Shown: one piece after another, positions 1 to 7,640 of the stretch | Numbering within the stretch: position 1 is the stretch's first letter | Layout of the letters: each line of letters begins with the position of its first letter | Source of the DNA: Bacteroidales bacterium | GTDB taxonomy: Bacteria; Bacteroidota; Bacteroidia; Bacteroidales; UBA932 | Reading direction: 5' to 3' | Length of the DNA stretch: 39,541 nucleotides | Assembly: GCA_017461285.1 (NCBI GenBank) | Contig: JAFTYS010000078.1 | Location: 1 to 39,541 of the forward strand | Made by a program: the position numbers and the translations under genes | The notes under the pieces: generated by a model | What the model saw: the letters and a program-made list of their open reading frames with translations, nothing else | What the model was told of the DNA's origin: nothing | The model's database searches: none

Positions 1-20
1 ATTTTCTTTTAGAACACAGA

Positions 21-57
21 AAAGTGGCAGGACAAAATCGTCCTGCCACTTTTTTTA
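21..57 (+). terminator. Intrinsic terminator of an upstream gene outside the window
   Basis: Perfect inverted repeat: GTGGCAGGAC at 24-33 pairs with GTCCTGCCAC at 40-49 around a 6-base loop. The stem can extend through flanking A/T pairs and is followed by a run of T. It separates ftsY from whatever lies upstream, so ftsY starts its own transcription unit. Confidence 0.85.
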
Positions 58-72
58 TATCCCATAAATGAT

Positions 73-80
73 TAAATTTG
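73..80 (+). promoter_or_regulatory. Bacteroidetes-type -7 promoter box for ftsY
   Basis: TAAATTTG matches the TAnnTTTG -7 consensus of Bacteroidetes. It sits 19 bases before the ftsY ATG, which would give a very short leader of about 13 bases. The -33 region falls in the T-run of the preceding terminator, so no clear TTTG could be chosen there. Confidence 0.6.
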
Positions 81-99
81 CGGGTTAAACATATGTTAT

Positions 100-1038
100 A
101 TGGGTATATTTGACAAAGGAGTTAAAAAGACCAACAGAAGTTTCTTTGACAGGCTTTCCAGAGCTATTGTGGGAAGGACTGAAGTCGATGACGATGTTCT
201 GGATGCAATAGAAGAAGCATTGCTGGCTACAGATATGGGTGTGGATACCACGATGAAGGTCATCGAGAACCTTGAAGAGAGAGTTAGGGCAGATAAGTAC
301 GTGTCCCTTAATGAACTGGTGGACATTCTCCGTGACGAGATTGCCTCTCTTCTGAATGTCCGTGAAGGAGAGTCATCTGACGACGCCGTCGTTCCTTTCG
401 ATTTTTCCCATAAGCCTTATGTCATCATGGTCGTAGGCGTCAATGGCGTGGGAAAGACCACTACCATAGGAAAGCTTGCCAGCAGTCTGAAGGCTCAGGG
501 AAAGAAGGTGGTCCTTGGCGCCGCCGACACTTTCAGGGCTGCAGCTGTAGATCAGCTTACCATATGGGCCGAAAGGGCTGGCGTAGATATCGTGAAGCAG
601 GAAATGGGATCTGACCCGGCGTCAGTTGCCTTCGACACCGTCAAGTCTGCAGTAGCCAAGGATGCTGATGTCGTTCTGGTAGATACTGCAGGACGTCTTC
701 ACAACAGGATTGACCTGATGAACGAGCTTACAAAGATACGCAACGTCATGAGAAAGGTCGTGCCTGATGCTCCTCATGAAGTGCTTCTTGTTCTCGACGG
801 CTCTACTGGTCAGAATGCATTCCAGCAGGCAAAGGAGTTCTCACGTGCAACGGATATCACAGCCCTTGCTGTCACCAAGCTTGACGGTACTGCAAAAGGA
901 GGCGTTGTGGTCGGCATCGTTGACCAGTTCAAGGTTCCGATCAAGTTTGTCGGCATAGGTGAGGGAATAGACGACCTTAAGGTGTTTGACAAGAGGGAGT
1001 TTGCTGAGTCTCTCTTTTCAAAGGAAGATATAGAATAA
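100..1038 (+). CDS. ftsY: Signal recognition particle receptor FtsY
   Basis: SRP-family GTPase that docks SRP-bound ribosomes at the inner membrane for co-translational insertion. What is seen: a helical N domain (about residues 1-95) followed by the G domain with the P-loop GVNGVGKT (113-120), DTAGR (195-199) and TKLDGTAKGG (from 259). This is the FtsY/Ffh arrangement, and the absence of a C-terminal M domain rules out Ffh. At 312 residues it lacks the long acidic A domain of E. coli FtsY, as is usual in Bacteroidetes. The ATG at 100 follows a -7 box closely, and the protein begins directly with the N-domain helix. It is the first gene of the + strand housekeeping run, 18 bases before pheT. 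Confidence 0.97.
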   Translation: MGIFDKGVKKTNRSFFDRLSRAIVGRTEVDDDVLDAIEEALLATDMGVDTTMKVIENLEERVRADKYVSLNELVDILRDEIASLLNVREGESSDDAVVPFDFSHKPYVIMVVGVNGVGKTTTIGKLASSLKAQGKKVVLGAADTFRAAAVDQLTIWAERAGVDIVKQEMGSDPASVAFDTVKSAVAKDADVVLVDTAGRLHNRIDLMNELTKIRNVMRKVVPDAPHEVLLVLDGSTGQNAFQQAKEFSRATDITALAVTKLDGTAKGGVVVGIVDQFKVPIKFVGIGEGIDDLKVFDKREFAESLFSKEDIE

Positions 1039-1056
1039 TCAAAAGTTAAAGCATAT

Positions 1057-3498
1057 ATGAAGATTTCGTACAATTGGCTCAAGGATTATCTTGAGTGTGG
1101 ACTTACTCCGGATGAGGTGGCGCAGGCGCTGACCTCTATCGGACTTGAGGTGGATGGAGTTGAGCAGGTCGAGGAGATTCCGGGAGGACTTGCGGGAGTT
1201 ATCGTGGCTGAGGTGGTCGAGTGCGTGGATCATCCTGATTCGGACCATCTCCATGTGACAAAGCTGAATACCGGCGAAGGTGACCTCCTTCAGGTCGTGT
1301 GCGGAGCGCCTAATGTGGCTGCAGGTCAGAAAGTTCTTCTCGCGACCGTTGGAACGGTTCTTGGCGAGGACTTCAAGATCAAGAAGTCGAAGATCCGCGG
1401 AGTCGAGTCTTTCGGTATGATATGCGCAGAAGACGAGCTAGGTATAGGAGACTCTCATGACGGCATCATGGTTCTTGATCCGGAAGCGGTAGTAGGAACC
1501 CCTGCCAAGGATTATCTCGGACTCGCAACAGATGCTGTGATCGAGATCGGCCTCACAGCAAACAGGGTTGATGCTGCATCACATATCGGAGTGGCACGTG
1601 ACCTCTATGCATATCTCAAGCATAATGATATTCCTTGCGAGTTCCGTATCCCTGACGTTTCTGCCTTCGAGGAAAGTGATGGCGAGGCCATCCCTGTAGA
1701 GGTGACGGCAGCAGACGGTTCTCCACGCTATACAGGTACGACCATAAAAGGCGTCAAGGTGGCCGCATCTCCTGAGTGGCTCCAGAAGAAGCTTCTTTCC
1801 ATCGGATTGAGGCCGATAAACAATGTGGTGGACATCACCAATTTCGTCCTTCATGAGATCGGTCAGCCTCTCCATGCTTTCGATGCGTCGAAGATCGCAG
1901 GAGGAAAGGTCATTGTCCGCAGGGCGGATGAAGGGGAGAAGTTCGTGACTCTTGATGGAGTCGAGCGCACATTGAGCGCGGCTGACCTCATGATCGCCAA
2001 TGCCGAGAAACCGATGTGCCTTGCAGGAGTATTCGGCGGCGAGGAGTCGGGTGTGACAGAGTCTACCGTTGACGTATTCCTTGAAAGCGCATATTTCAAT
2101 CCTGTATCAATCAGAAAGAGTTCGAAGAGGCATGGTCTTAAGACGGATGCATCTTTCCGTTATGAGCGCGGTGCAGACCCTCTGATCGTTGATTATGCAG
2201 CAAAGCGTGCAGCTCTTCTTATCCAGGAGATCGCTGGCGGAAAGGTAGTGGGTAAGGTACAGGAGTTCTACCCGGAGAAGATCGGGAAGAAGACTGTCGA
2301 ACTTGACTATGACCGCATCGAGGCATTCATCGGCAAGAAGATCGGTCATGACGTGATCGAATCCCTTCTTGAGAATCTTGCGTATGATTTCGTGGAGAAG
2401 CGCGAAGGAGGTGCGGTTGTTGCAGTTCCTTCATATATGATCGACGTATATCGTGAATGTGACGTAGTGGAGGAAATCCTTCGTGTGTACGGATATAACA
2501 ACATAGAGCTTCCTCAGGCTATGCGTATGTCTGTGAATGCCCCTCAGAAGCCTGAACCTGAGCAGGTAAGGAAATCGATTGCAGATTTCCTTGCGGCAAA
2601 CGGATTCGTGGAGACAATGAACAACTCGCTTACCAGGTCTGAGTATTATTCAAAGCTCAAGACATTCCCAGAAGAGAAGTGCGTAAGGATTCTCAATCCG
2701 CTCAGTTCTGACCTCAACGTGATGAGACAGACTCTTCTCCTTAACGGACTTGAGGTAATCGCATACAACATCAACCGTCAGGTTACCAACATAAAGACAT
2801 TCGAGTACGGCTCTGTTTACTCTTACAATCCTGAAATGGACGGAAAGACCCTCGAGTCATATGAGGAGCATACATGCTATGCGCTGTTTATCAGCGGCCA
2901 GCCTGACAAGTCCTGGAGAGTGGACCCGGGCAAGGGCAACTACTTCCAGCTCAAGGGATATCTCGAACTTCTACTGAAGCGTTTCGGATGTGACATCTAT
3001 TCTCTTGAGACCGAAGCCGCTCCTGCCGACCTTTTCTCTGAAGGACTTGCATACAGCCTCCCTGGTTCGCGCCAGCCTCTCGCTGTAATGGGTACAGTCG
3101 CTCCTGCAAGGCTGAAGCAGTTCGGCATCAAGCAGCCGGTATTCGCTGCAGAGATCAGCTGGCCGACCCTTTTCACCCTCGTGAAGAGAAACAAGATCAA
3201 GTATAAGGAGCTTCCTAAGTTCCCAGAGGTAAGACGTGACCTTGCCCTGCTTCTCGACGAGTCTGTAAGTTATGCTGACCTCAGGAAGAGCGCATTCCGC
3301 GTAGGAAAGAAACTTCTCAAGCAGGTAGGACTTTTCGATGTCTACAGAGGAGACAAGATCGCTGAAGGCAAGAAGCAGTATGCTCTCAGCTTCGTGCTTC
3401 AGGACCTTGACAAGACGCTGACAGACAACGATGTGGAGAGGGTTATGAGCAAGCTTCTCTCTACATTCCAGAACGAATTCGGAGCAGCTTTGAGATAA
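1057..3498 (+). CDS. pheT: Phenylalanyl-tRNA synthetase beta subunit
   Basis: Large subunit of the cytosolic alpha2beta2 enzyme that charges tRNA-Phe. The domain order is visible: N-terminal segment with an OB-fold tRNA-binding domain (about 40-150), B3/B4 editing region (about 210-385, with LRPINNVVDITNFVLHEIGQ), B5 domain (about 405-475), catalytic-like core (about 480-700) and C-terminal anticodon-binding FDX-ACB domain beginning near KFPEVRRDLALLLD (about residue 718). The length of 813 is normal for the family. pheS is not adjacent, so the two subunits are encoded apart here. It lies 18 bases after ftsY and 2 bases before the DUF4296 lipoprotein gene, so it is probably co-transcribed with both. 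Confidence 0.97.
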   Translation: MKISYNWLKDYLECGLTPDEVAQALTSIGLEVDGVEQVEEIPGGLAGVIVAEVVECVDHPDSDHLHVTKLNTGEGDLLQVVCGAPNVAAGQKVLLATVGTVLGEDFKIKKSKIRGVESFGMICAEDELGIGDSHDGIMVLDPEAVVGTPAKDYLGLATDAVIEIGLTANRVDAASHIGVARDLYAYLKHNDIPCEFRIPDVSAFEESDGEAIPVEVTAADGSPRYTGTTIKGVKVAASPEWLQKKLLSIGLRPINNVVDITNFVLHEIGQPLHAFDASKIAGGKVIVRRADEGEKFVTLDGVERTLSAADLMIANAEKPMCLAGVFGGEESGVTESTVDVFLESAYFNPVSIRKSSKRHGLKTDASFRYERGADPLIVDYAAKRAALLIQEIAGGKVVGKVQEFYPEKIGKKTVELDYDRIEAFIGKKIGHDVIESLLENLAYDFVEKREGGAVVAVPSYMIDVYRECDVVEEILRVYGYNNIELPQAMRMSVNAPQKPEPEQVRKSIADFLAANGFVETMNNSLTRSEYYSKLKTFPEEKCVRILNPLSSDLNVMRQTLLLNGLEVIAYNINRQVTNIKTFEYGSVYSYNPEMDGKTLESYEEHTCYALFISGQPDKSWRVDPGKGNYFQLKGYLELLLKRFGCDIYSLETEAAPADLFSEGLAYSLPGSRQPLAVMGTVAPARLKQFGIKQPVFAAEISWPTLFTLVKRNKIKYKELPKFPEVRRDLALLLDESVSYADLRKSAFRVGKKLLKQVGLFDVYRGDKIAEGKKQYALSFVLQDLDKTLTDNDVERVMSKLLSTFQNEFGAALR

Positions 3499-3500
3499 AT

Positions 3501-4199
3501 ATGAAAAGGCATTTCTACCATATCATTGCCGCGGCAGTCTCTGCTGTCATCCTCCTCGCTTCATGCGGTAAGGATGACGGTGAGGTTATTCCACGTAAGG
3601 ATCTGGCTGAGATATATGCTGAAATGCTTATGACCGACCAGTGGGTTCTGATGACTCCCAACATCAGGCTTATAGCAGACACCTCTCTTGTCTATGCCCC
3701 TATCATGGAACGCTATGGATACGACAGGGAGGATTACGTCAGGTCGGTTGACCACTATATGAACGACCCGGAGCGTTTCTCAAAGATCTTGAGGGAGACA
3801 GGTGAGATACTGGAAGCGAAACTCAAGGATCTGGAATTGCGTAAGGTGGAGCTGGAGAGACTTGAGAAACTCAGGAAGGAGGCTGAAAAATACAGACCGG
3901 ACACCAGATGGGACGAACTTTATCCGAAAAGACCGGTCCGCATGCGCATAGGCCCTTCGGACAGTATAGCATTTGAGAGAGATTCGTCAGGACTCTACAG
4001 GATGTCATTTGTCGAGCGTGTGGATACGGTATATGAAGGCGTTTCCATGATGCTTCCTGCTGTAGATACTGTTGAGGTTTCTGCAGCTGATACGCTTGAA
4101 GCCGCAAAGTCGGATTCTCTGGTCGCGCTTCCTGTCCTGTCCAAGGAACGAAAGATGATCGCACCGGATTTCATGAAGAGAAAAGATGGCAGAAAATAG
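3501..4199 (+). CDS. DUF4296 family lipoprotein
   Basis: Secreted lipoprotein of unknown function. A basic n-region and hydrophobic stretch end in the lipobox LLASC, so Cys22 would be lipidated. Residues about 27-115 (IPRKDLAEIYAEMLMTDQWV and following) have the look of DUF4296, a helical domain specific to Bacteroidetes. Residues about 100-135 are rich in Glu, Lys and Arg and could form a coiled coil. The C-terminal half is polar and I do not recognise it. The start lies 2 bases after the pheT stop, and the 3' end overlaps the next gene by 14 bases, so it belongs to the same operon. No catalytic motif is visible. Confidence 0.85.
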   Translation: MKRHFYHIIAAAVSAVILLASCGKDDGEVIPRKDLAEIYAEMLMTDQWVLMTPNIRLIADTSLVYAPIMERYGYDREDYVRSVDHYMNDPERFSKILRETGEILEAKLKDLELRKVELERLEKLRKEAEKYRPDTRWDELYPKRPVRMRIGPSDSIAFERDSSGLYRMSFVERVDTVYEGVSMMLPAVDTVEVSAADTLEAAKSDSLVALPVLSKERKMIAPDFMKRKDGRK

Positions 4200-5379
4200 A
4201 ATAGCGGCATCCTATGTATATACGCTGGATGCGGAAGAGCCGATAGTCAACGGCTATGTGGAATATGACGATGACGGAACCGTCACGGCAGTAGGAAGAT
4301 GTGAGGACATATCTTCGGAGAAGCGTTTCCTCGACGGTGCCATCGTGCCGGGTTTTGTCAATGCCCACTGCCATGTGGAACTGTCCCATCTTCACGGAAA
4401 GTTCCGCAAGGGCACAGGAATGGCCGGATTCATAGACCAGATAAACGAACTGCGTGACTGGGCCGGCCGTGAGGTGAAGGTGGAGCTTGTCCGCAAATGG
4501 ATGGACAAGATGTGGTCGGACGGAGTGTCTGCCATGGCTGACATAAGCAATGACGATTCCTCATTTGAGGTAAAGGCATCGCATCCGATGTATACCAGGA
4601 CATTCCTGGAAGTGTTTGGAAGCGAACCGCATATGTGCGAAGGGGTGATGAATGAAGTCACGGAACTCAATGCTGCTGCTGACGCTGCAGGTATTGATGC
4701 TGCTCCTACACCTCATTCCTGCTATACCATGAGCCCTCAGCTTTTGAGCGCATCGGCAGCAGCAGGACTTGAGAGGGGTTATCTGTCTTACCATTCCCAG
4801 GAGAGCCTCGAAGAGGAGGAACTGATAAGATATGGTTCGGGAGCGATGTATGAGAACAGGAAGAGGTCCGGAATGAGCACCCCTCCGGTGACAGGAGAAT
4901 CGTCTCTGAAGTACTTTATGGACAGGCTGGCAGATGCAAGGCCGGCACCGTATGATGCCCATGTCCTGCTGGTCCATAATGTATGCCTGAGTCAGGATGA
5001 CATCGATGCGGCGCGAAAGGTGATGAACAACGTGTATTGGGCGATATGCCCGCTCTCGAATCAGTTCATACACGATGCTCTGCCTCCTGTAAGGCTTATG
5101 AGGGAGAACGGACTGGATGTGATGATCGGTACCGATTCGCTTTCGAGCAATGACGACCTTGACATGGTCAAGGAGATGTATTGCCTGCATGAGAACTTCC
5201 CAGAAGTCGGTATGAATGAACTGCTTTCATGGGCTAGTCTTAACGGAGCGCGTTTCCTGTCGAAGGAAGATGAACTTGGCTCATTGATACCGGGAAAGAA
5301 ACCGGGACTGGTATTTATAGGAAATCTGGACGGCGAGGGATGCCTTACTGCAGAAAGCCGTTCTGAAAGGATAATATGA
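4186..5379 (+). CDS. Metal-dependent amidohydrolase (aminofutalosine deaminase-like/chlorohydrolase group)
   Basis: Member of the amidohydrolase superfamily, probably a cytosolic deaminase. What is seen: the metal-binding HxH in NAHCHVE (His61, His63), further candidate metal ligands His203 (SYHSQES) and His264 (LLVHN), and the catalytic Asp317 in GTDSLSSNDDLDM. Together these are a complete mononuclear-metal set of the chlorohydrolase/aminofutalosine deaminase type. The substrate cannot be fixed by reading. Many Bacteroidetes homologues carry the name aminofutalosine deaminase, but no other futalosine-pathway gene is in the window. The ATG lies inside the end of the DUF4296 gene (14-base overlap), and its stop overlaps the next start, so translational coupling is likely. 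Confidence 0.85.
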   Translation: MAENRIAASYVYTLDAEEPIVNGYVEYDDDGTVTAVGRCEDISSEKRFLDGAIVPGFVNAHCHVELSHLHGKFRKGTGMAGFIDQINELRDWAGREVKVELVRKWMDKMWSDGVSAMADISNDDSSFEVKASHPMYTRTFLEVFGSEPHMCEGVMNEVTELNAAADAAGIDAAPTPHSCYTMSPQLLSASAAAGLERGYLSYHSQESLEEEELIRYGSGAMYENRKRSGMSTPPVTGESSLKYFMDRLADARPAPYDAHVLLVHNVCLSQDDIDAARKVMNNVYWAICPLSNQFIHDALPPVRLMRENGLDVMIGTDSLSSNDDLDMVKEMYCLHENFPEVGMNELLSWASLNGARFLSKEDELGSLIPGKKPGLVFIGNLDGEGCLTAESRSERII

Positions 5380-6137
5380 TGCTGCACTTTGATGAAATAG
5401 TCTTCGGACCTATATTCAGCCGTCGTCTTGGCTCGTCACTGGGGGTTAATCTCTTGCCTTCAAAGGGCAAGTTATGTAACTTCGACTGCGTATATTGCGA
5501 ATGCGGATGGAATAAGGATGGGAAAAGCGACGGGAAGTTTCCCCGGCTTCCGGAGATAGAAAAGGCGCTTGAAGAGAAGATGTCGAAGGCCGCGGCAGAA
5601 GGTGTAGGTGTGGATTCCATCACATTTTCCGGAAACGGAGAGCCTACCATCCATCCGGATTTCGCGCAGGTCATCGATGTGACCCTCCGCCTAAGGGACA
5701 GATATTTTCCTGAAGCAAAGGTCTCTGTGCTGTCAAATGCGACGATGGTCGGAAGAGAGGATGTGGCCGAGGCTCTCATGCGTGTGGACAATCCTATTCT
5801 GAAGATCGACGCATCTTCAGACGAACTGGTCAGGAAGATAAACAAGCCGGCAGGACCATACCGCCTTGCTGATGTAATCGCGAACTTGAGGAAATTTGAA
5901 GGACGCTTCATTCTCCAGACCATGTTCCTGCGTTCGCCGGAATTTGATACCGCATCACGAGAGGCGCTGGCTGCATGGATGGATATAGTGAGGGAGCTGA
6001 AGCCTAGGGAGGTCATGGTCTATACCATAGACAGGGAGACTCCTGACAAGTCTTTGGGTAAATATACCGTGGAGGAAATGACTGCAATGGTACAGCCTCT
6101 GATTGATGAAGGATACAGCATACAGATAAGAGGGTAA
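5376..6137 (+). CDS. Radical SAM protein, TYW1/COG0731-like
   Basis: Radical SAM enzyme with the 4Fe-4S cluster motif CNFDCVYC (Cys34, Cys38, Cys41) and a glycine-rich SAM-binding segment, ITFSGNGEPTIHP. The layout (N-terminal FGPIFSRRLGSSLGVNLLP before the cluster) resembles COG0731, the group related to the tRNA-Phe wyosine enzyme TYW1. It lacks the flavodoxin domain of eukaryotic TYW1. Bacteria do not make wybutosine, so the bacterial role is not established. It overlaps the amidohydrolase stop by 4 bases (ATGA), and its TAA shares one base with the dtd ATG. That places it in a translation-related operon with pheT and dtd, but this is context, not proof of a tRNA substrate. Confidence 0.88.
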   Translation: MMLHFDEIVFGPIFSRRLGSSLGVNLLPSKGKLCNFDCVYCECGWNKDGKSDGKFPRLPEIEKALEEKMSKAAAEGVGVDSITFSGNGEPTIHPDFAQVIDVTLRLRDRYFPEAKVSVLSNATMVGREDVAEALMRVDNPILKIDASSDELVRKINKPAGPYRLADVIANLRKFEGRFILQTMFLRSPEFDTASREALAAWMDIVRELKPREVMVYTIDRETPDKSLGKYTVEEMTAMVQPLIDEGYSIQIRG

Positions 6138-6592
6138 TGAGGACTGTGATACAAAGAGTCACCCATGCTTCGGTGGCGGTCCCTGATCAGGGATATGAAT
6201 CTTCAATAGGCAAAGGACTGCTTGTCCTTGCAGCCTTTATTGATGAAGACACGGACGAGGATGTAGCGTGGACAGCGAAGAAGATCGCCGCCATGCGGAT
6301 CTTTGATGATGAGGCGGGAGTTATGAATCTTTCTGTCAGGGATGTTGAGGGAGAGATACTTGCCGTAAGCCAGTTCACGCTCTATGCTTCTACGGTAAAG
6401 GGAAACAGGCCTTCATACATAAAGGCAGCAAAGCCAGATGTCGCGGTCCCTCTTTACGAGAAGTTCCTTGCCGCCTTGGAGAGCGAGCTCGGAAAGGCGG
6501 TTGGAAAGGGAATTTTCGGGGCGGACATGAAGGTGTCGCTTCTCAATGACGGCCCTGTGACGATAATAACAGATTCAAAATTGAAATTTTAA
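6137..6592 (+). CDS. dtd: D-aminoacyl-tRNA deacylase
   Basis: Hydrolyses D-aminoacyl-tRNA, and also Gly-tRNA-Ala, as a chiral proofreading step in translation. Both active-site signatures are visible: SQFTLYAS (from residue 78) and the Gly-Pro motif NDGPVT (137-142), whose cis-Gly-Pro rejects L-amino acids. The N-terminus MRTVIQRVTHASV is typical, and 151 residues is full length. The ATG uses the last base of the preceding TAA (TAATG), implying coupled translation with the radical SAM gene. deoC starts 5 bases downstream. Confidence 0.97.
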   Translation: MRTVIQRVTHASVAVPDQGYESSIGKGLLVLAAFIDEDTDEDVAWTAKKIAAMRIFDDEAGVMNLSVRDVEGEILAVSQFTLYASTVKGNRPSYIKAAKPDVAVPLYEKFLAALESELGKAVGKGIFGADMKVSLLNDGPVTIITDSKLKF

Positions 6593-6597
6593 GATAT

Positions 6598-7485
6598 ATG
6601 GACTACATGACTAAATACGGCTATGCTCCGGATCAGGAAGCAATAGCAAGGGCATTGGAAATGATTGCCGCGAACCTTGAGAATGTCGCTTCGGAGCAGG
6701 TCTACAAGGACTGCTTCTCGATGATGGACCTTACTACGCTGAAGACCGACGACACACCTGCATCTGTAGAGAAGCTCGTTGGCAAGGTCAATGCGTTCAA
6801 TGACACATATCCGGACTGGCCTCTTCCGGCTTCCATCTGTGTGTTCTCAAACTTTGCAAAGACGGTAAAGGATGCCAGAAAGAAGGATTTCAACATCACT
6901 GTAGTGTCCGCCTGCTTCCCTTCGTCGCAGAGCTTCCTTGAAGTGAAGCTCAAGGAATGCGAAATGGCTGTGGAGCAGGGTGCTGACGAAGTCGATATCG
7001 TGCTTGCACTCAATTCTTTCCTTGCAGGCAATTATGAAGCAGCTGCCGAAGAGATCCGTCAGGTCCGCAAGTGCATCGACGAGGTCGCTGACAGGCAGGG
7101 ACGCAAGGTACATCTTAAGGTCATCCTTGAAACAGGTCTCCTCAGGACTCCGGAACGCATCGCGCAGGCATCTTTCCTTGCGATGGAAGCAGGTGCGGAT
7201 TTCATCAAGACCTCTACAGGAAAGGTGGATGTGAACGCCACTCCGGCTGCCGCATATGTGATGTGCGAATGCATTGCAAAGTATCATGCAGTGACAGGAA
7301 AGAAGATCGGATTCAAGCCGGCTGGTGGCATTTCGTCTGCAGCGGATGCCCTGTGCTACTATTCGATCGTGGCTTCAATCCTTGGAAAGGACTGGCTCAA
7401 CAAGGAACTCTTCCGCTTCGGTGTAAGCCGTGTAGCTAACAGCATTCTTTCGGCTGTGGAGCAGAAGACAGTGTCATATTACTAG
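6598..7485 (+). CDS. deoC: Deoxyribose-phosphate aldolase
   Basis: Class I aldolase that cleaves 2-deoxyribose 5-phosphate to glyceraldehyde 3-phosphate and acetaldehyde in deoxynucleoside catabolism. The Schiff-base lysine is in FIKTSTGK (Lys204), and the second active-site lysine is in GFKPAGG (Lys240). The protein has 295 residues and carries an N-terminal extension compared with short bacterial DeoC forms. A second ATG three codons downstream (MTKYGYAP) is an equally possible start. It is the last gene of the ftsY-pheT run, followed by two hairpins and a strong terminator. Confidence 0.95.
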   Translation: MDYMTKYGYAPDQEAIARALEMIAANLENVASEQVYKDCFSMMDLTTLKTDDTPASVEKLVGKVNAFNDTYPDWPLPASICVFSNFAKTVKDARKKDFNITVVSACFPSSQSFLEVKLKECEMAVEQGADEVDIVLALNSFLAGNYEAAAEEIRQVRKCIDEVADRQGRKVHLKVILETGLLRTPERIAQASFLAMEAGADFIKTSTGKVDVNATPAAAYVMCECIAKYHAVTGKKIGFKPAGGISSAADALCYYSIVASILGKDWLNKELFRFGVSRVANSILSAVEQKTVSYY

Positions 7486-7524
7486 AAAATTTGTTTGATT
7501 TTTTATAAAAATTGAACAAATTTT
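7486..7524. other. AT-rich hairpin after deoC
   Basis: AAAATTTGTT at 7486-7495 can pair with AACAAATTTT at 7515-7524 around a T-rich loop. It begins directly after the deoC stop. It may protect the mRNA 3' end or assist the GC-rich terminator that follows. Confidence 0.45.
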
Positions 7525-7531
7525 AGAGGTG

Positions 7532-7568
7532 AAATCGCCCTTCTACATATGTGGAAGGGCGATTTTTG
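7532..7568 (+). terminator. Intrinsic terminator after deoC
   Basis: AAATCGCCCTTC (7532-7543) pairs perfectly with GAAGGGCGATTT (7554-7565) around a 10-base loop that is itself partly self-complementary. A short T-run ends the stem. It closes the housekeeping operon and insulates the fimbrial operon. Confidence 0.85.
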
Positions 7569-7609
7569 AAAATATCCGCATACATTTTCGGTATACGGCT
7601 ATTTCTCTT

Positions 7610-7617
7610 GAACTTTG
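7610..7617 (+). promoter_or_regulatory. Possible -7 box for the fimbrial operon
   Basis: GAACTTTG matches TAnnTTTG except at the first base. It lies 23 bases before the ATG at 7641 and after the deoC terminator, where a promoter for the fimbrial operon must be. No convincing -33 element was found. Confidence 0.35.
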
Positions 7618-7640
7618 CCTCCGTAATTAAACTTAATGTT

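Noticed and set aside
4561..5190. 209-codon open frame on the minus strand
   Set aside because: Antisense to the amidohydrolase gene with its full metal-binding set.
4186..5379. Evidence for a futalosine menaquinone pathway
   Set aside because: The amidohydrolase name alone suggests it; no other mqn-type gene is in the window.
7551..7640. Upstream in-frame ATG adding 30 residues to the HExxH lipoprotein
   Set aside because: It lies within the deoC terminator stem, precedes the likely promoter box, and would bury the lipoprotein signal peptide.
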